Assembly: GCF_010993745.1 (NCBI RefSeq)
Contig: NZ_WOTN01000001.1
Span: 685,235 to 749,234 of the forward strand
DNA length: 64,000 nt
DNA from: Fodinicola acaciae
GTDB taxonomy: Bacteria; Actinomycetota; Actinomycetes; Mycobacteriales; HKI-0501
Reading direction: 5' to 3'
How positions within the stretch are numbered: position 1 is the first letter of the stretch; each line of letters begins with the position of its first letter. The notes under the pieces are model-generated. The model saw nothing but the letters and a program-made list of their open reading frames with translations. It ran no database searches and was not told where the DNA came from. Both the position numbers and the translations under genes were made by a program. Shown here piece after piece: positions 16,719-24,457 of the stretch.

Positions 16719-17882
16719 GTGGCTGAATTGACGACTCTTCGCGCGCTCCCGCCGGCCACCGGCGCGTGGCGGCCGGGGGACGCGACCGGGCGCCGGCAGT
16801 TTTTCACCGCCGGCCGGCCGCTGCAGCTGGAGTCCGGCGACTCGCTGCCGGATTTCCAGCTGGCGTACGAGACCTGGGGGACGCTCGCGGTCGACCGGTC
16901 CAACGCCGTACTGGTGCTGCACGCGCTGACCGGTGACAGCCATGTCGCTGGCCCGGCCGGCGACGGCCATCCGACGCCGGGCTGGTGGGACGGCCTGGTC
17001 GGGCCTGGTCGCGTGCTGGATCCGGCCCGGTTCTTCGTGGTGGCGCCAAACGTGCTCGGTGGGTGCCAGGGCAGCACCGGTCCGGCCTCGACGGCGCCGG
17101 ACGGCGGGACGTGGGGGAGCCGGTTTCCGGCGCTGACCGTACGCGACCAGGTCGCCGCCGAGGCCGCGCTGGCCGACGCGCTCGGCATCGGCACCTGGGC
17201 GGCGGTGCTCGGCGGCTCGATGGGTGGCATGCGCGCGTTGGAGTGGGCCGTGACGCTGCCGGACCGGGTGGCGTCCGCGCTCGTACTCGCCGCGCCGGCG
17301 CAGGCCTCCGCCGAGCAGATCGCCTGGGCCTGGCCGCAGATCCGCGCGATCGAGGAGGATCCGGGCTGGCACGGCGGTGACTACCACGACCTGCCGGCCG
17401 GCGAGGGTCCACACAACGGCCTCGGCATCGCGCGCCGGATCGCGCACATCACCTATCGCAGCGAGCCGGAGCTGTCCGCTCGCTTCGGCCGGCAATACCA
17501 ACATGGCGAAAATCCGCGCGACGGCGGCCGTTTCGCGGTGGAGTCGTATCTGGACCATCACGCGACCAAGCTGGTGCACCGCTTCGACGCGGCCAGCTAT
17601 GTCACCCTGACCCGCACGATGAACAGCCACGACATCGGCCGCGGCCGCGGCGGCGTCGAGGCGGCGCTGCGCCGGATCACCGCTCGTACGCTGGTGGCCG
17701 GCGTCGACAGCGACCGGCTCTATCCGCTCGCGCAGCAGGCCGAGATCGCCGCCGGTGTCGGCACCGACCTGCGGGTGATCAGCTCGCCGTACGGTCACGA
17801 CGCGTTCCTGATCGAGGTCGACCAGATCGCCGCCCTGCTGACCGGCCTGGTCGCCTACCAGCGCGCGAAGTCCGACCGGTAG
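16719..17882 (+). CDS. metX: Homoserine O-acetyltransferase
   Basis: A 387-residue alpha/beta hydrolase-fold enzyme that acetylates homoserine in methionine synthesis. The family signature NVLGGCQGSTGP is at about 111-122, the nucleophile Ser167 in GGSMGG, Asp332 in VDSDRLYP and His360 in YGHDAF. Starts with GTG at 16719. A Cys-rich leader peptide ORF precedes it, fitting sulfur-responsive control. The 3' end overlaps the convergent PAP2 gene by 28 bp. Confidence 0.93.
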   Translation: MAELTTLRALPPATGAWRPGDATGRRQFFTAGRPLQLESGDSLPDFQLAYETWGTLAVDRSNAVLVLHALTGDSHVAGPAGDGHPTPGWWDGLVGPGRVLDPARFFVVAPNVLGGCQGSTGPASTAPDGGTWGSRFPALTVRDQVAAEAALADALGIGTWAAVLGGSMGGMRALEWAVTLPDRVASALVLAAPAQASAEQIAWAWPQIRAIEEDPGWHGGDYHDLPAGEGPHNGLGIARRIAHITYRSEPELSARFGRQYQHGENPRDGGRFAVESYLDHHATKLVHRFDAASYVTLTRTMNSHDIGRGRGGVEAALRRITARTLVAGVDSDRLYPLAQQAEIAAGVGTDLRVISSPYGHDAFLIEVDQIAALLTGLVAYQRAKSDR

Positions 17883-18568
17883 GTGCCGGAGTTCGGGCTC
17901 GAGTCGACGCGCCGCGGTGGTGGGCCGTCGGCCACGGACGCCACGCTGGTCGTGCCGAGCACCGGCGCGAGCAGCGTCACCGACCGCAGTCTCTGTACGA
18001 GCAACGTCACCGGCCGCGCCACCAGCAGAGATGCCAGCGCGACCGCGCTGCCGAGCAGGAAGCCGGCGACCACGTCGTGCGGATAGTGCGCGCCGACGAA
18101 CACCCGCGACGCGCCTTCGGCCAGCGCGAGCGGCACCGCCGCCCAGACGAGCTTGCGCCAGATGAGGATCAGCGCGACCGCTCCGGCGGCGGCGAGTACG
18201 GCGTGGTTGCTTGGAAACGACCAGTCGGCAGCGGCCGGACACGGGTCGATCGTCTGTACGCCGGCGATCGCGCGGCACGGCCGCAGCTCCTGCACGAGAT
18301 CCTTCAGGACCGTACTCAGGACGTACGCGACGCCAACCGCCACGACGCCGAGAGCGACGAAGGCCATGCCACGCGCCGGACCGCGTCTGGCTCTCCACCA
18401 GGCCAGGCCGAACAGGCCGAAAATCACCAGCAAACCGAGTTGCGTGCCGATCGAGGCGGCCACCTGGACCAGGAACGGCGATTTTCCGCCTGCCTGAGCG
18501 ATCCCCTGATAGAGGCCACCATCGAACCAACCGCCTGGCACCGTTGCCGCGGCCAACGCCATCTGCAT
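17855..18568 (-). CDS. PAP2-family membrane phosphatase
   Basis: A 237-residue integral membrane phosphatase. The three PAP2 motifs are present in order: KDLVQELRP (K-x6-RP), SFPSNHA (PSGH-type, here PSNH) and SRVFVGAHYPHDVVAG (SR-x5-H-x3-D). About five to six hydrophobic helices surround them. It probably removes a phosphate from a lipid such as phosphatidate or undecaprenyl pyrophosphate at the outer membrane face. It is convergent with metX and not part of an obvious operon. Confidence 0.87.
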   Translation of the reverse strand: MQMALAAATVPGGWFDGGLYQGIAQAGGKSPFLVQVAASIGTQLGLLVIFGLFGLAWWRARRGPARGMAFVALGVVAVGVAYVLSTVLKDLVQELRPCRAIAGVQTIDPCPAAADWSFPSNHAVLAAAGAVALILIWRKLVWAAVPLALAEGASRVFVGAHYPHDVVAGFLLGSAVALASLLVARPVTLLVQRLRSVTLLAPVLGTTSVASVADGPPPRRVDSSPNSGTYRSDFARW

Positions 18569-18638
18569 GCACTCGACATTATGAATTCACCGTGCGTCCA
18601 GCATCGGTCCTCCGGTTGATCACCGTCATACCGCCGGC

Positions 18639-19091
18639 TTACAACGGATCCAAAACATTGTTGGTGTCGCGGCGATAGATGATCGAGCTGCGGAAGCTGA
18701 CGATGTCGCGGCGGTCGCTGAGCTTGTCGACCAGAAACGCGTGCAGGTGGTCGATGTCGCGTACGGCCACGTGCACCAGGAAGTCGTCGTTGCCGGCCGT
18801 GCCGAACACGGTCAGCACCTCCGGAAGGTGGCGGACCCACTGGTGGAACGAGTCGATCACCGACCGGTTCAGCGGTCGCACCTGCACGCTGACCAGCGCC
18901 TGCACGTGCCGGTTGAGCGCGGCCAGGTCGACCTCGGCGTGATAGCCGCGGATCACGCCGCGCTGGCGCAACAGCCGCGTCCGTTCCAGACAGGTCGACG
19001 GCGCGATGCCGATCTTCTCGGCGATCTCGCGGTTGGACTGGCGCGCGTCTTCCTGTAAGTGCCGGACGATCGCCGAATCAACTTCGTCCAT
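18639..19091 (-). CDS. Lrp/AsnC-family regulator
   Basis: A 150-residue regulator with an N-terminal HTH (DARQSNREIAEKIGIAPSTC, about residues 14-33) and a C-terminal RAM ligand domain ending RRDTNNVLDPL. ATG 19091 follows a GGAGGAG site 12 bases upstream. It is divergent from a valine-dehydrogenase-type gene across a 106-bp gap, the layout in which Lrp proteins sense branched-chain amino acids and control the adjacent dehydrogenase. Confidence 0.88.
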   Translation of the reverse strand: MDEVDSAIVRHLQEDARQSNREIAEKIGIAPSTCLERTRLLRQRGVIRGYHAEVDLAALNRHVQALVSVQVRPLNRSVIDSFHQWVRHLPEVLTVFGTAGNDDFLVHVAVRDIDHLHAFLVDKLSDRRDIVSFRSSIIYRRDTNNVLDPL

Positions 19092-19197
19092 CGCGATCAA
19101 TCTCCTCCGCTGCCGAATTATCTTCGGCAGAGCCGTCGAAACGATGGCCATCAGCTTAATCTCACTGCCATCCATCGCTCGTTGTTTGGAGGCGTAC

Positions 19198-20226
19198 GTG
19201 GCGTGGGAGCATCAGCAGTTGGTCGTCCGCCGCGGTGAGCGGACCGGCCTGCCGGTCGCCGTCGCGATCCACTCGACCGTGCTCGGCCCGGCCGCCGGCG
19301 GCTGCCGGCTGTGGCAGTATCCGGACTGGCGTGCCGGCGTCGAGGACGTGTTGCGGCTGTCGAAGGCGATGACGTACAAGTGCGCCGTCGCCGGACTTTC
19401 CTACGGTGGCGGCAAAACAGTCATTCCGCTGCCGGCTGGCCGGGTGCTGACCACCGCCGAACGCGAGGCGGTGCTGGAAGACGCGGCCGACATCGTCGAC
19501 TCGTTTGGCGGCGCCTATCTGACCGGACCGGATGTCGGCACGTCGTCGGCCGACATGGTCGTGATGCGCCGCCGTACGCCATACGCGTATTGCCTGCCGG
19601 AGAGCGAAGGCGGCACCGGATCGTCGAGCGGACCGACCGCCGTCGGCGTGCTCGCGGCGCTGCGAGCCGCCGCGCGTACGGTGCTCGGCACGGACGATCT
19701 GGCCGGACGTCGCGTCGTCATCAGCGGCTTGGGGTCGGTCGGAGCGATCGTCGCGCGATCGCTGGCCGGTGGCGCCGAGGTCGTCGTGTCCGATGTGGAC
19801 GATGCCAAGCGGCGTACCGCCGAGGAACTCGATCTTTCCTGGGTGGAGCCCGAAAAGGCGCTGGCGACACCGGCCGACATCATCGTGCCGGCGGCGGTCG
19901 GCGGGGTGCTGAGTCCGGAGACGGTCGCGCGGTTGGACTGCGCTTTGGTGGTGGGACCGGCAAACAACCAGCTCACCGACGACTCGGTGGCCGGTGCGCT
20001 GGCCGGCCGCGGCATCGTGTGGGTGCCGGATTTCGTTGCCAGCGCTGGGGGAGTGATCTACACGTTGTCTCGCGAGTCGGACCGTCTCGACCACGACGGC
20101 GCGATGGCCAGAGTGGAGCGGATCGGCGACACGGTCGGCACGCTTTTGGCGCAGGCGCACGCAAACCGTTCGACCCCGCTGGCCGAGGCCATCGCGCTGG
20201 CCGACCGGAGGCTCAGCGGGTCCTGA
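19198..20226 (+). CDS. Leucine/valine/phenylalanine dehydrogenase family
   Basis: A 342-residue NAD-dependent amino acid dehydrogenase that oxidatively deaminates an amino acid to its 2-oxo acid. The substrate-binding and catalytic lysines lie in KAMTYKCAVAGLSYGGGKTV (Lys61 and Lys73), the family GPDVGTSSADM follows, and GLGSVG marks the NAD fold. The GTG at 19198 has GGAGG five bases upstream and aligns with family N-termini; the upstream ATG at 19144 would add an unsupported extension. Catabolism of branched-chain amino acids under control of the divergent Lrp is the likely role. Confidence 0.87.
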   Translation: MAWEHQQLVVRRGERTGLPVAVAIHSTVLGPAAGGCRLWQYPDWRAGVEDVLRLSKAMTYKCAVAGLSYGGGKTVIPLPAGRVLTTAEREAVLEDAADIVDSFGGAYLTGPDVGTSSADMVVMRRRTPYAYCLPESEGGTGSSSGPTAVGVLAALRAAARTVLGTDDLAGRRVVISGLGSVGAIVARSLAGGAEVVVSDVDDAKRRTAEELDLSWVEPEKALATPADIIVPAAVGGVLSPETVARLDCALVVGPANNQLTDDSVAGALAGRGIVWVPDFVASAGGVIYTLSRESDRLDHDGAMARVERIGDTVGTLLAQAHANRSTPLAEAIALADRRLSGS

Positions 20227-20770
20227 GCATGGCGAGGGCGCCGGAAATGGCTCTGTCGAAGGCATCCGGCGCCTGGGCCGCGCGAGCCAGCACGTAGCCG
20301 CCTTGCAGCATCGCGACCAACGCGCTGGCAGTCTCGTATGCATCGAGGTTGTCGTTGATCTCGCCGGCATCCTGTGCTTGCGCGACGACCTCGGCGAGCC
20401 TTGTCTGCAGCCAGCCGATCGTCGCGTCGACCGGCTCGCGCAGCGTCGGACTCGCCACAATGTCGGGATCCTGTGTCAGGCCACCGATCTGGCAGCCGCG
20501 TAGGACGTCGCGCTCGCGGGTCAGATAGGCCTCGATGCGCCGCAATGGCGTACCAGCGCCGGAAAGGTGTCGTTCGACCTCGGCGCGCAGCTCGTCGGCG
20601 CTGCGCCGGACCGCGGCCAACGCCAGGTCGGCCTTGCCGGAGAAGTGGTGATACATGCTGCCCTGGCCGGCGCCGGCGCGCTGCTGGATGGCTTTCGGGC
20701 TGGTGCCGACATAGCCGCGTTCCCAGAGCAGCTGCCGCGTGCTCTCGATCAGCTTCTCCGCCGTGTCCAT
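20213..20770 (-). CDS. TetR-family transcriptional regulator
   Basis: A 185-residue repressor with HTH GTSPKAIQQRAGAGQGSMYH and FSGKADLALAAV in the first 55 residues, and a C-terminal domain of the LmrA/YxaF-like TetR type. A perfect 16-bp palindrome (20781-20796) lies 10 bp before its start codon, so it very likely represses itself. The MarR gene ends just beyond that site, on the same strand. It overlaps the convergent dehydrogenase by 14 bp. Confidence 0.88.
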   Translation of the reverse strand: MDTAEKLIESTRQLLWERGYVGTSPKAIQQRAGAGQGSMYHHFSGKADLALAAVRRSADELRAEVERHLSGAGTPLRRIEAYLTRERDVLRGCQIGGLTQDPDIVASPTLREPVDATIGWLQTRLAEVVAQAQDAGEINDNLDAYETASALVAMLQGGYVLARAAQAPDAFDRAISGALAMLRTR

Positions 20771-20780
20771 CCAGCCAGTT

Positions 20781-20796
20781 TACCTACCGGTAGGTA
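20781..20796. promoter_or_regulatory. TetR operator palindrome
   Basis: TACCTACCGGTAGGTA is a perfect 16-bp palindrome placed between the marR stop and the tetR start. Length, symmetry and position are those of a TetR-family autoregulatory operator. Confidence 0.7.
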
Positions 20797-20802
20797 CACG
20801 GA

Positions 20803-21246
20803 TCAGGGCTCCCGGCGTGCCATGTCCGACAGCGTCCGCAGTGCGCGCAGAAAACCCTTCCGGTCGGCGGCCGGCAGCGTCGCCAGGAGTTCGTTCTCGC
20901 GCGCCTGGATGTCGGCGCGTACGGCACGGCGCAGCTGGCGGCCGGCGTCGGTGATCGCCAGCAGCCGTACCCGCCGGTCGTCCGGATCCGGTTCGCGGCT
21001 GATCAGGCCGCGGTCCTGCAGCTCGTCGAGGTAGGCGATGATCCGCGTCTTGTCGGCGCCGATCGCCTCGGCGAGCGCGGCCTGCGTGCGGATCGGGTTG
21101 TCATCCGGCCTGTCATCGAGCGCGGTGAGCACCGAGTAACCCCACATCGAGACGCCGTGCCGGTCCAGCACCGGATGCTCGGCGGCGATCAGCGACCGTA
21201 CCAGCGGAGCCAGCATCGCGGCGAGGTCGGGACGCGCGTCGGTCAT
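20803..21246 (-). CDS. MarR-family transcriptional regulator
   Basis: A 147-residue winged-helix regulator. The recognition helix region is QAALAEAIGADKTRIIAYLD, followed by the wing LISREPDPDDRRVRLLAITD, which is diagnostic for MarR. It is divergent from a DinB-like gene; a pair of direct repeats in the 52-bp gap overlaps that gene's start codon. Regulation of the neighbouring thiol-dependent enzyme is plausible. It probably senses a phenolic or oxidant. Confidence 0.88.
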   Translation of the reverse strand: MTDARPDLAAMLAPLVRSLIAAEHPVLDRHGVSMWGYSVLTALDDRPDDNPIRTQAALAEAIGADKTRIIAYLDELQDRGLISREPDPDDRRVRLLAITDAGRQLRRAVRADIQARENELLATLPAADRKGFLRALRTLSDMARREP

Positions 21247-21270
21247 GTCGGTGAAGATACCTGTTGACAG

Positions 21271-21302
21271 ATCATAAGCGCACGCACATCATAAGCGTAT
21301 GC
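21271..21302. promoter_or_regulatory. Direct repeats between marR and the DinB-like gene
   Basis: ATCATAAGCG occurs at 21271 and again at 21288, each followed by a YAYGC-like sequence (CACGC, TATGC), with a 17-bp offset. A TTGACA -35 precedes at 21264-21269. The second copy contains the ATG of the rightward gene (21299), suggesting a leaderless transcript and a MarR operator in one. Confidence 0.5.
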
Positions 21303-21889
21303 CTATTACTTCGATCGATGTCGTCGCGCTCGACGCGCAAGCCGTCCGTACCACCATCGACCTCGTTTCCCTTGCCGCCGCTGACGATTGGCGCAAGCCG
21401 ACGCCATGCGAAGGTTGGACGTTGTACGGCCTCGTCGCCCACATGACCGCACAGCACTACGGCTTCGCCGCCGCCTCGACCGGCGTTGGTGAGCTGTCAG
21501 CATGGGGCTGGCGACCGCTCGGCGACGACCCGGTCGCCGCGTACCGAGCCGCTGCCGAACACGTGCTGGCGGCCTTCGCCGAAGACGGTGTGCTAGAACG
21601 GATTTTCCCGCTGCCGGAGTTTGGCGCGGAGGTCCCCGGCGCCCAGGCCGCCGGCTTCCACCTGGTCGACTACGTCGTACACGGCTGGGACGTGGCGAAA
21701 ACTCTCGGCGTGTCAGTGGAATTCGCGCCAGAGGTGCTCGACGCGACGCTGGAAATCGCCAAAGCGGTGCCGGACGGCGAGATGCGCCGGGCCCCCGGCT
21801 CATCCTTCGGGCCGGTGGTGGCATATAGCGGCGGCGTCAAGCTTGACCACATCGTCGCCCTCCTTGGGCGTTCGCCTTCCTGGCGCTGA
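21299..21889 (+). CDS. TIGR03086-family DinB-fold protein (mycothiol-dependent enzyme-like)
   Basis: A 196-residue four-helix-bundle protein. The motifs are TPCEGWTLYGLVAHM near residues 34-48 and HLVDYVVHGWDVAKTLG near 120-136, supplying the metal-binding histidines seen in mycothiol-dependent maleylpyruvate isomerases and relatives. It may act in thiol-dependent detoxification. The ATG lies inside a candidate MarR operator. A large repeat element begins immediately after its stop. Confidence 0.82.
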   Translation: MPITSIDVVALDAQAVRTTIDLVSLAAADDWRKPTPCEGWTLYGLVAHMTAQHYGFAAASTGVGELSAWGWRPLGDDPVAAYRAAAEHVLAAFAEDGVLERIFPLPEFGAEVPGAQAAGFHLVDYVVHGWDVAKTLGVSVEFAPEVLDATLEIAKAVPDGEMRRAPGSSFGPVVAYSGGVKLDHIVALLGRSPSWR

Positions 21890-22757
21890 CGATATTCGGC
21901 AGTGGGTCCGTGTGTGGGCCGCGGGCTGGGTAGGGGTTTAGCGGGTTGCGTTTTCTGTTTGGTGCGTTGGGAGGGTCGGGCTCTTCATTTTTGGTGCGTT
22001 TGGGGGGTGGTGGCGCCTGCGCGGCGGGCGCTCCTGCGCGGAGGGCGACCTCAAGGGGAGGGGCGCGCGGGGTTTCGTTGTTGGTTGGGTTGGGTGCGGC
22101 GTGTGCGGTTTCGTACGGCGTGTGGTCCGGTTTGTCCGTTCTCCTCCGTCGGAGTCCGGAGGATGAGCACATGTGCTCAAGCAAAGCTCGCCGACGGGGG
22201 AGAACGGACAAACCGGACCAGGAGCGTGGATGGATCGCCGGAGTTGCGGTGGCGTCCCGGTCTGCGGCGGGAAGATCCAATATGTGGGACGAGAAGCAGA
22301 TGTAGCGCTAAATGTTCGACTTGAGAGGTTTGTAGATGGCATGAATGTCGAGTTACTTGCGCTGGACGCAAGGAACAAGGCCTTCACGCCACAACGATCC
22401 CCGGAGGCTGTGACGGGTGTGACTACTGAGGCTGATAATGCTGTTGTGACTGCTCGGCTGCGACAGACGTCCGTTTTGATGTCTTGTTAAACAAGTATTA
22501 CGCAGTCAGCGGCTACGGCACGATCGTTTGGCGTCCAGACCGACGGGTTGCTTCCCATGCGTGCCCGGACAACCAGCCCCGCCGCAAACGCGCAGCCGAC
22601 CCCCATGCACACCGATTGGCATCCACGCGCCCCTCCCTTGAGGTCGCCCTCCGCGCAGGAGCGCCCGCCGCGCAGGCGAAAAACCAACCACCCCTGACGC
22701 AACAACCAGGAGACGCACCCACCCCGCCACCACAACCCAGCTAAGGGTCCCCGCGCC
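21890..22757. repeat. Dispersed composite repeat, copy B (largest, with terminal inverted repeats)
   Basis: This 868-bp gap has no credible gene. It starts with a G/T-rich tract (about 21900-22014) and ends with an A/C-rich tract (22678-22745), so the ends are complementary in composition. Inside are a 52-53 bp inverted repeat (22015-22067 with 22626-22677, one indel), a 28-bp hairpin (22125-22218), block 1 (22249-22460), a 47-bp block (22463-22509) and a 37-bp block (22522-22558). Short ORFs across it use codons unlike the neighbouring genes. Related copies occur at about 11385, 28440-28890 and 46200-46540. Confidence 0.8.
22125..22218. repeat. 28-bp inverted repeat hairpin within copy B
   Basis: Arms 22125-22152 and 22191-22218 match at 27 of 28 positions around a 38-base loop. 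The loop itself contains the perfect palindrome TGAGCACATGTGCTCA (22164-22179). No counterpart was seen in the other copies. Confidence 0.8.
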
Positions 22758-23399
22758 TCAGCTGCTACCAGTCGTGCTGCTGCTCTGCCCCGGATCCCAA
22801 CCCCGACTAATCTGCACTGTCCCATTTTGCAGCGTGCCGGTGATCGACTCGCGCTGGTTGCCGGAAGTGAAGATCACCGAGATGGAGTTGTCCATCTTGA
22901 TGGTGCCGGCCGACCAGCCGTCTGCCGCGTTTGGGGCTGCGCTCAGCGTCGTCGCGGTGTAGGTGAAAGTCACCGAGCTGGCGCTGTGTTCGGCGTTGAC
23001 CACCATGGTTTTCGGCTTCGGTGGCGGAGCGGTGCTCGGCTTGGTCGGGCCGGTGCTCGGGTTGGGGTGGCTGCCGGGTGGCTGCGCGCCGGGGTTGGTT
23101 TGGTGGTGGTTGCTGGGGCTGCCGCTCGGGCTCGGCGACGTGCTCGGCGAGCCGGACGCGTCGACTGGGGAATCGCTCGGATCGCCGGGTGTGGTGCTCG
23201 GCGTTGGGCTGGTGCTCGGCGTCGAGGCCGCGTTCGTGCGGTAGGTGTCCGCGTTGGAGCTGGCGAGCAGCTGCGGAATTCCGTACCAAATCGCGACATT
23301 TATCAGCACACCGGCCACGGCGACACCGGTGATCGCAAGCCGTCGGGTCCCTTTCACGCGGCGACCATACTGGATTGCCGGCAGGCCACCGAAAGGCAC
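22758..23399 (-). CDS. Membrane-anchored Ser/Thr/Pro-rich secreted protein of unknown function
   Basis: A 213-residue protein. A short basic N-terminus is followed by one hydrophobic segment (AITGVAVAGVLINVAIWYGI), then a long Ser/Thr/Pro linker (about residues 55-130) and a compact beta-rich C-terminal domain of about 70 residues that I do not recognise. It is therefore probably an extracellular domain on a stalk. The start may be GTG 23399 or a later GTG beginning VKGTRR. It stands alone between repeat copy B and the PhyH gene. Confidence 0.65.
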   Translation of the reverse strand: MPFGGLPAIQYGRRVKGTRRLAITGVAVAGVLINVAIWYGIPQLLASSNADTYRTNAASTPSTSPTPSTTPGDPSDSPVDASGSPSTSPSPSGSPSNHHQTNPGAQPPGSHPNPSTGPTKPSTAPPPKPKTMVVNAEHSASSVTFTYTATTLSAAPNAADGWSAGTIKMDNSISVIFTSGNQRESITGTLQNGTVQISRGWDPGQSSSTTGSS

Positions 23400-23532
23400 C
23401 CTCAGCTAACAATTTTCCGGTAATACACGGTAATAACGCAATGACGACAAGTGAAAACCGCCACGGTCGGCCGGCCGTTGTTTTCAGCTTTTGCCGTGAA
23501 TTGCCGGAATTCCACCGTTCAGCTGGCTGAAC

Positions 23533-24366
23533 TCACTCGTGTTTACGTGTGACGGTGTGTCGCCCGGTCATCGCGATCGCCGGCTCACCGTCCGCATCCA
23601 CCCACACGCCGCATTCGCCGCCGCCCTCGCTGACGTCCAGCTCGACGGCCGAGCCGTCCATCCGCAGGACGGGGTGGTAATACTGCGCGACCTGGCGCGC
23701 GTCGGCTTGGATGTAGTGGCCGATCAGAGCTCGCCGGAAGCGGTCGGTGCTGCGGTTGGGGAGGCTGCCGTGCACCAGGGATCCGTTGAAGAACAACACA
23801 TCTCCGGGTTCCATCTCGACCTCGACGGCGTCGTGGCGGTCCGGCAGCGGCACGGTCACGTCGGTGAAGCTGACCGCGGTGTCGGCTTTCTCGGTGCACA
23901 GCACCGGCCAGCGCTGGCTGCCCGGCACGACCATCATGCAGCCGTTGTCGGCATCGGTACGGTCCAACGCCGTCCACGCGGCCATGCAGGTGCCCGGCTC
24001 GACCTTCAGATAGAAGTTGTCCTGGTGCAGCGCCTGCCCGCGTGAGCCGGCCGGCTTGAAATAGAGCATCGACTGCACCGCGTACGGCTCCACACCGAGC
24101 AGCCCGACCAGTCGGTCGCGGATCCGCGGGTCGAGCAGCCACCGCAGCGTCGTCTCGTCCCAGCGGTGCATCTGCGCCAGCCGTGGATAGCGGCGCAGCG
24201 GATCGCGTGCCGTCGCGTCCGGACCCGACTCGCGGTGCCGGACCGGCGCGCGATGGCGGACGGCCATGTAGTGGTCGCGCAGTTGTGCCGTCTCCTCGGC
24301 GGAAAACAGTCCGCGTGCGACGACGTATCCGTCGAGGTCGAACTGAGTTGCGGACGAAACGCTCAT
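23533..24366 (-). CDS. Phytanoyl-CoA dioxygenase (PhyH) family oxygenase
   Basis: A 277-residue Fe(II)/2-oxoglutarate-dependent oxygenase. The HxD metal motif is in LHQDNFYLK, the substrate region MAAWTALDRTDADNGCMMVV precedes the double-stranded beta-helix core, and the distal His with the 2-oxoglutarate Arg lie in HGSLPNRSTDRFR. Start ATG 24366 follows GAGGAG; the longer frame is unlikely. It is divergent from an AraC regulator that probably controls it. The substrate is unknown. Confidence 0.87.
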   Translation of the reverse strand: MSVSSATQFDLDGYVVARGLFSAEETAQLRDHYMAVRHRAPVRHRESGPDATARDPLRRYPRLAQMHRWDETTLRWLLDPRIRDRLVGLLGVEPYAVQSMLYFKPAGSRGQALHQDNFYLKVEPGTCMAAWTALDRTDADNGCMMVVPGSQRWPVLCTEKADTAVSFTDVTVPLPDRHDAVEVEMEPGDVLFFNGSLVHGSLPNRSTDRFRRALIGHYIQADARQVAQYYHPVLRMDGSAVELDVSEGGGECGVWVDADGEPAIAMTGRHTVTRKHE

Positions 24367-24457
24367 CGGCGATGCTCCTCGGCAATCCGTTGGTACGCTC
24401 ATCGTCGGTTCCACAGAGGCTTTCGGCCAGTCATGATCGACGCAAGGAGTCGGACTT

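Noticed and set aside
22173-22490. 105-residue ORF across copy B
   Set aside because: It spans the hairpin and two modules; the equivalent frames in copies A and D are interrupted, so it is not called as a gene.
22010-22680. CRISPR-like array
   Set aside because: The repeats are few, long and in inverted or dispersed positions, with no regular spacing or cas genes.
23021-23332. Gly-rich or Arg-rich ORFs opposite the Ser/Thr/Pro-rich protein
   Set aside because: They mirror the repetitive linker; the sense frame has a membrane segment and coherent C-terminal domain.
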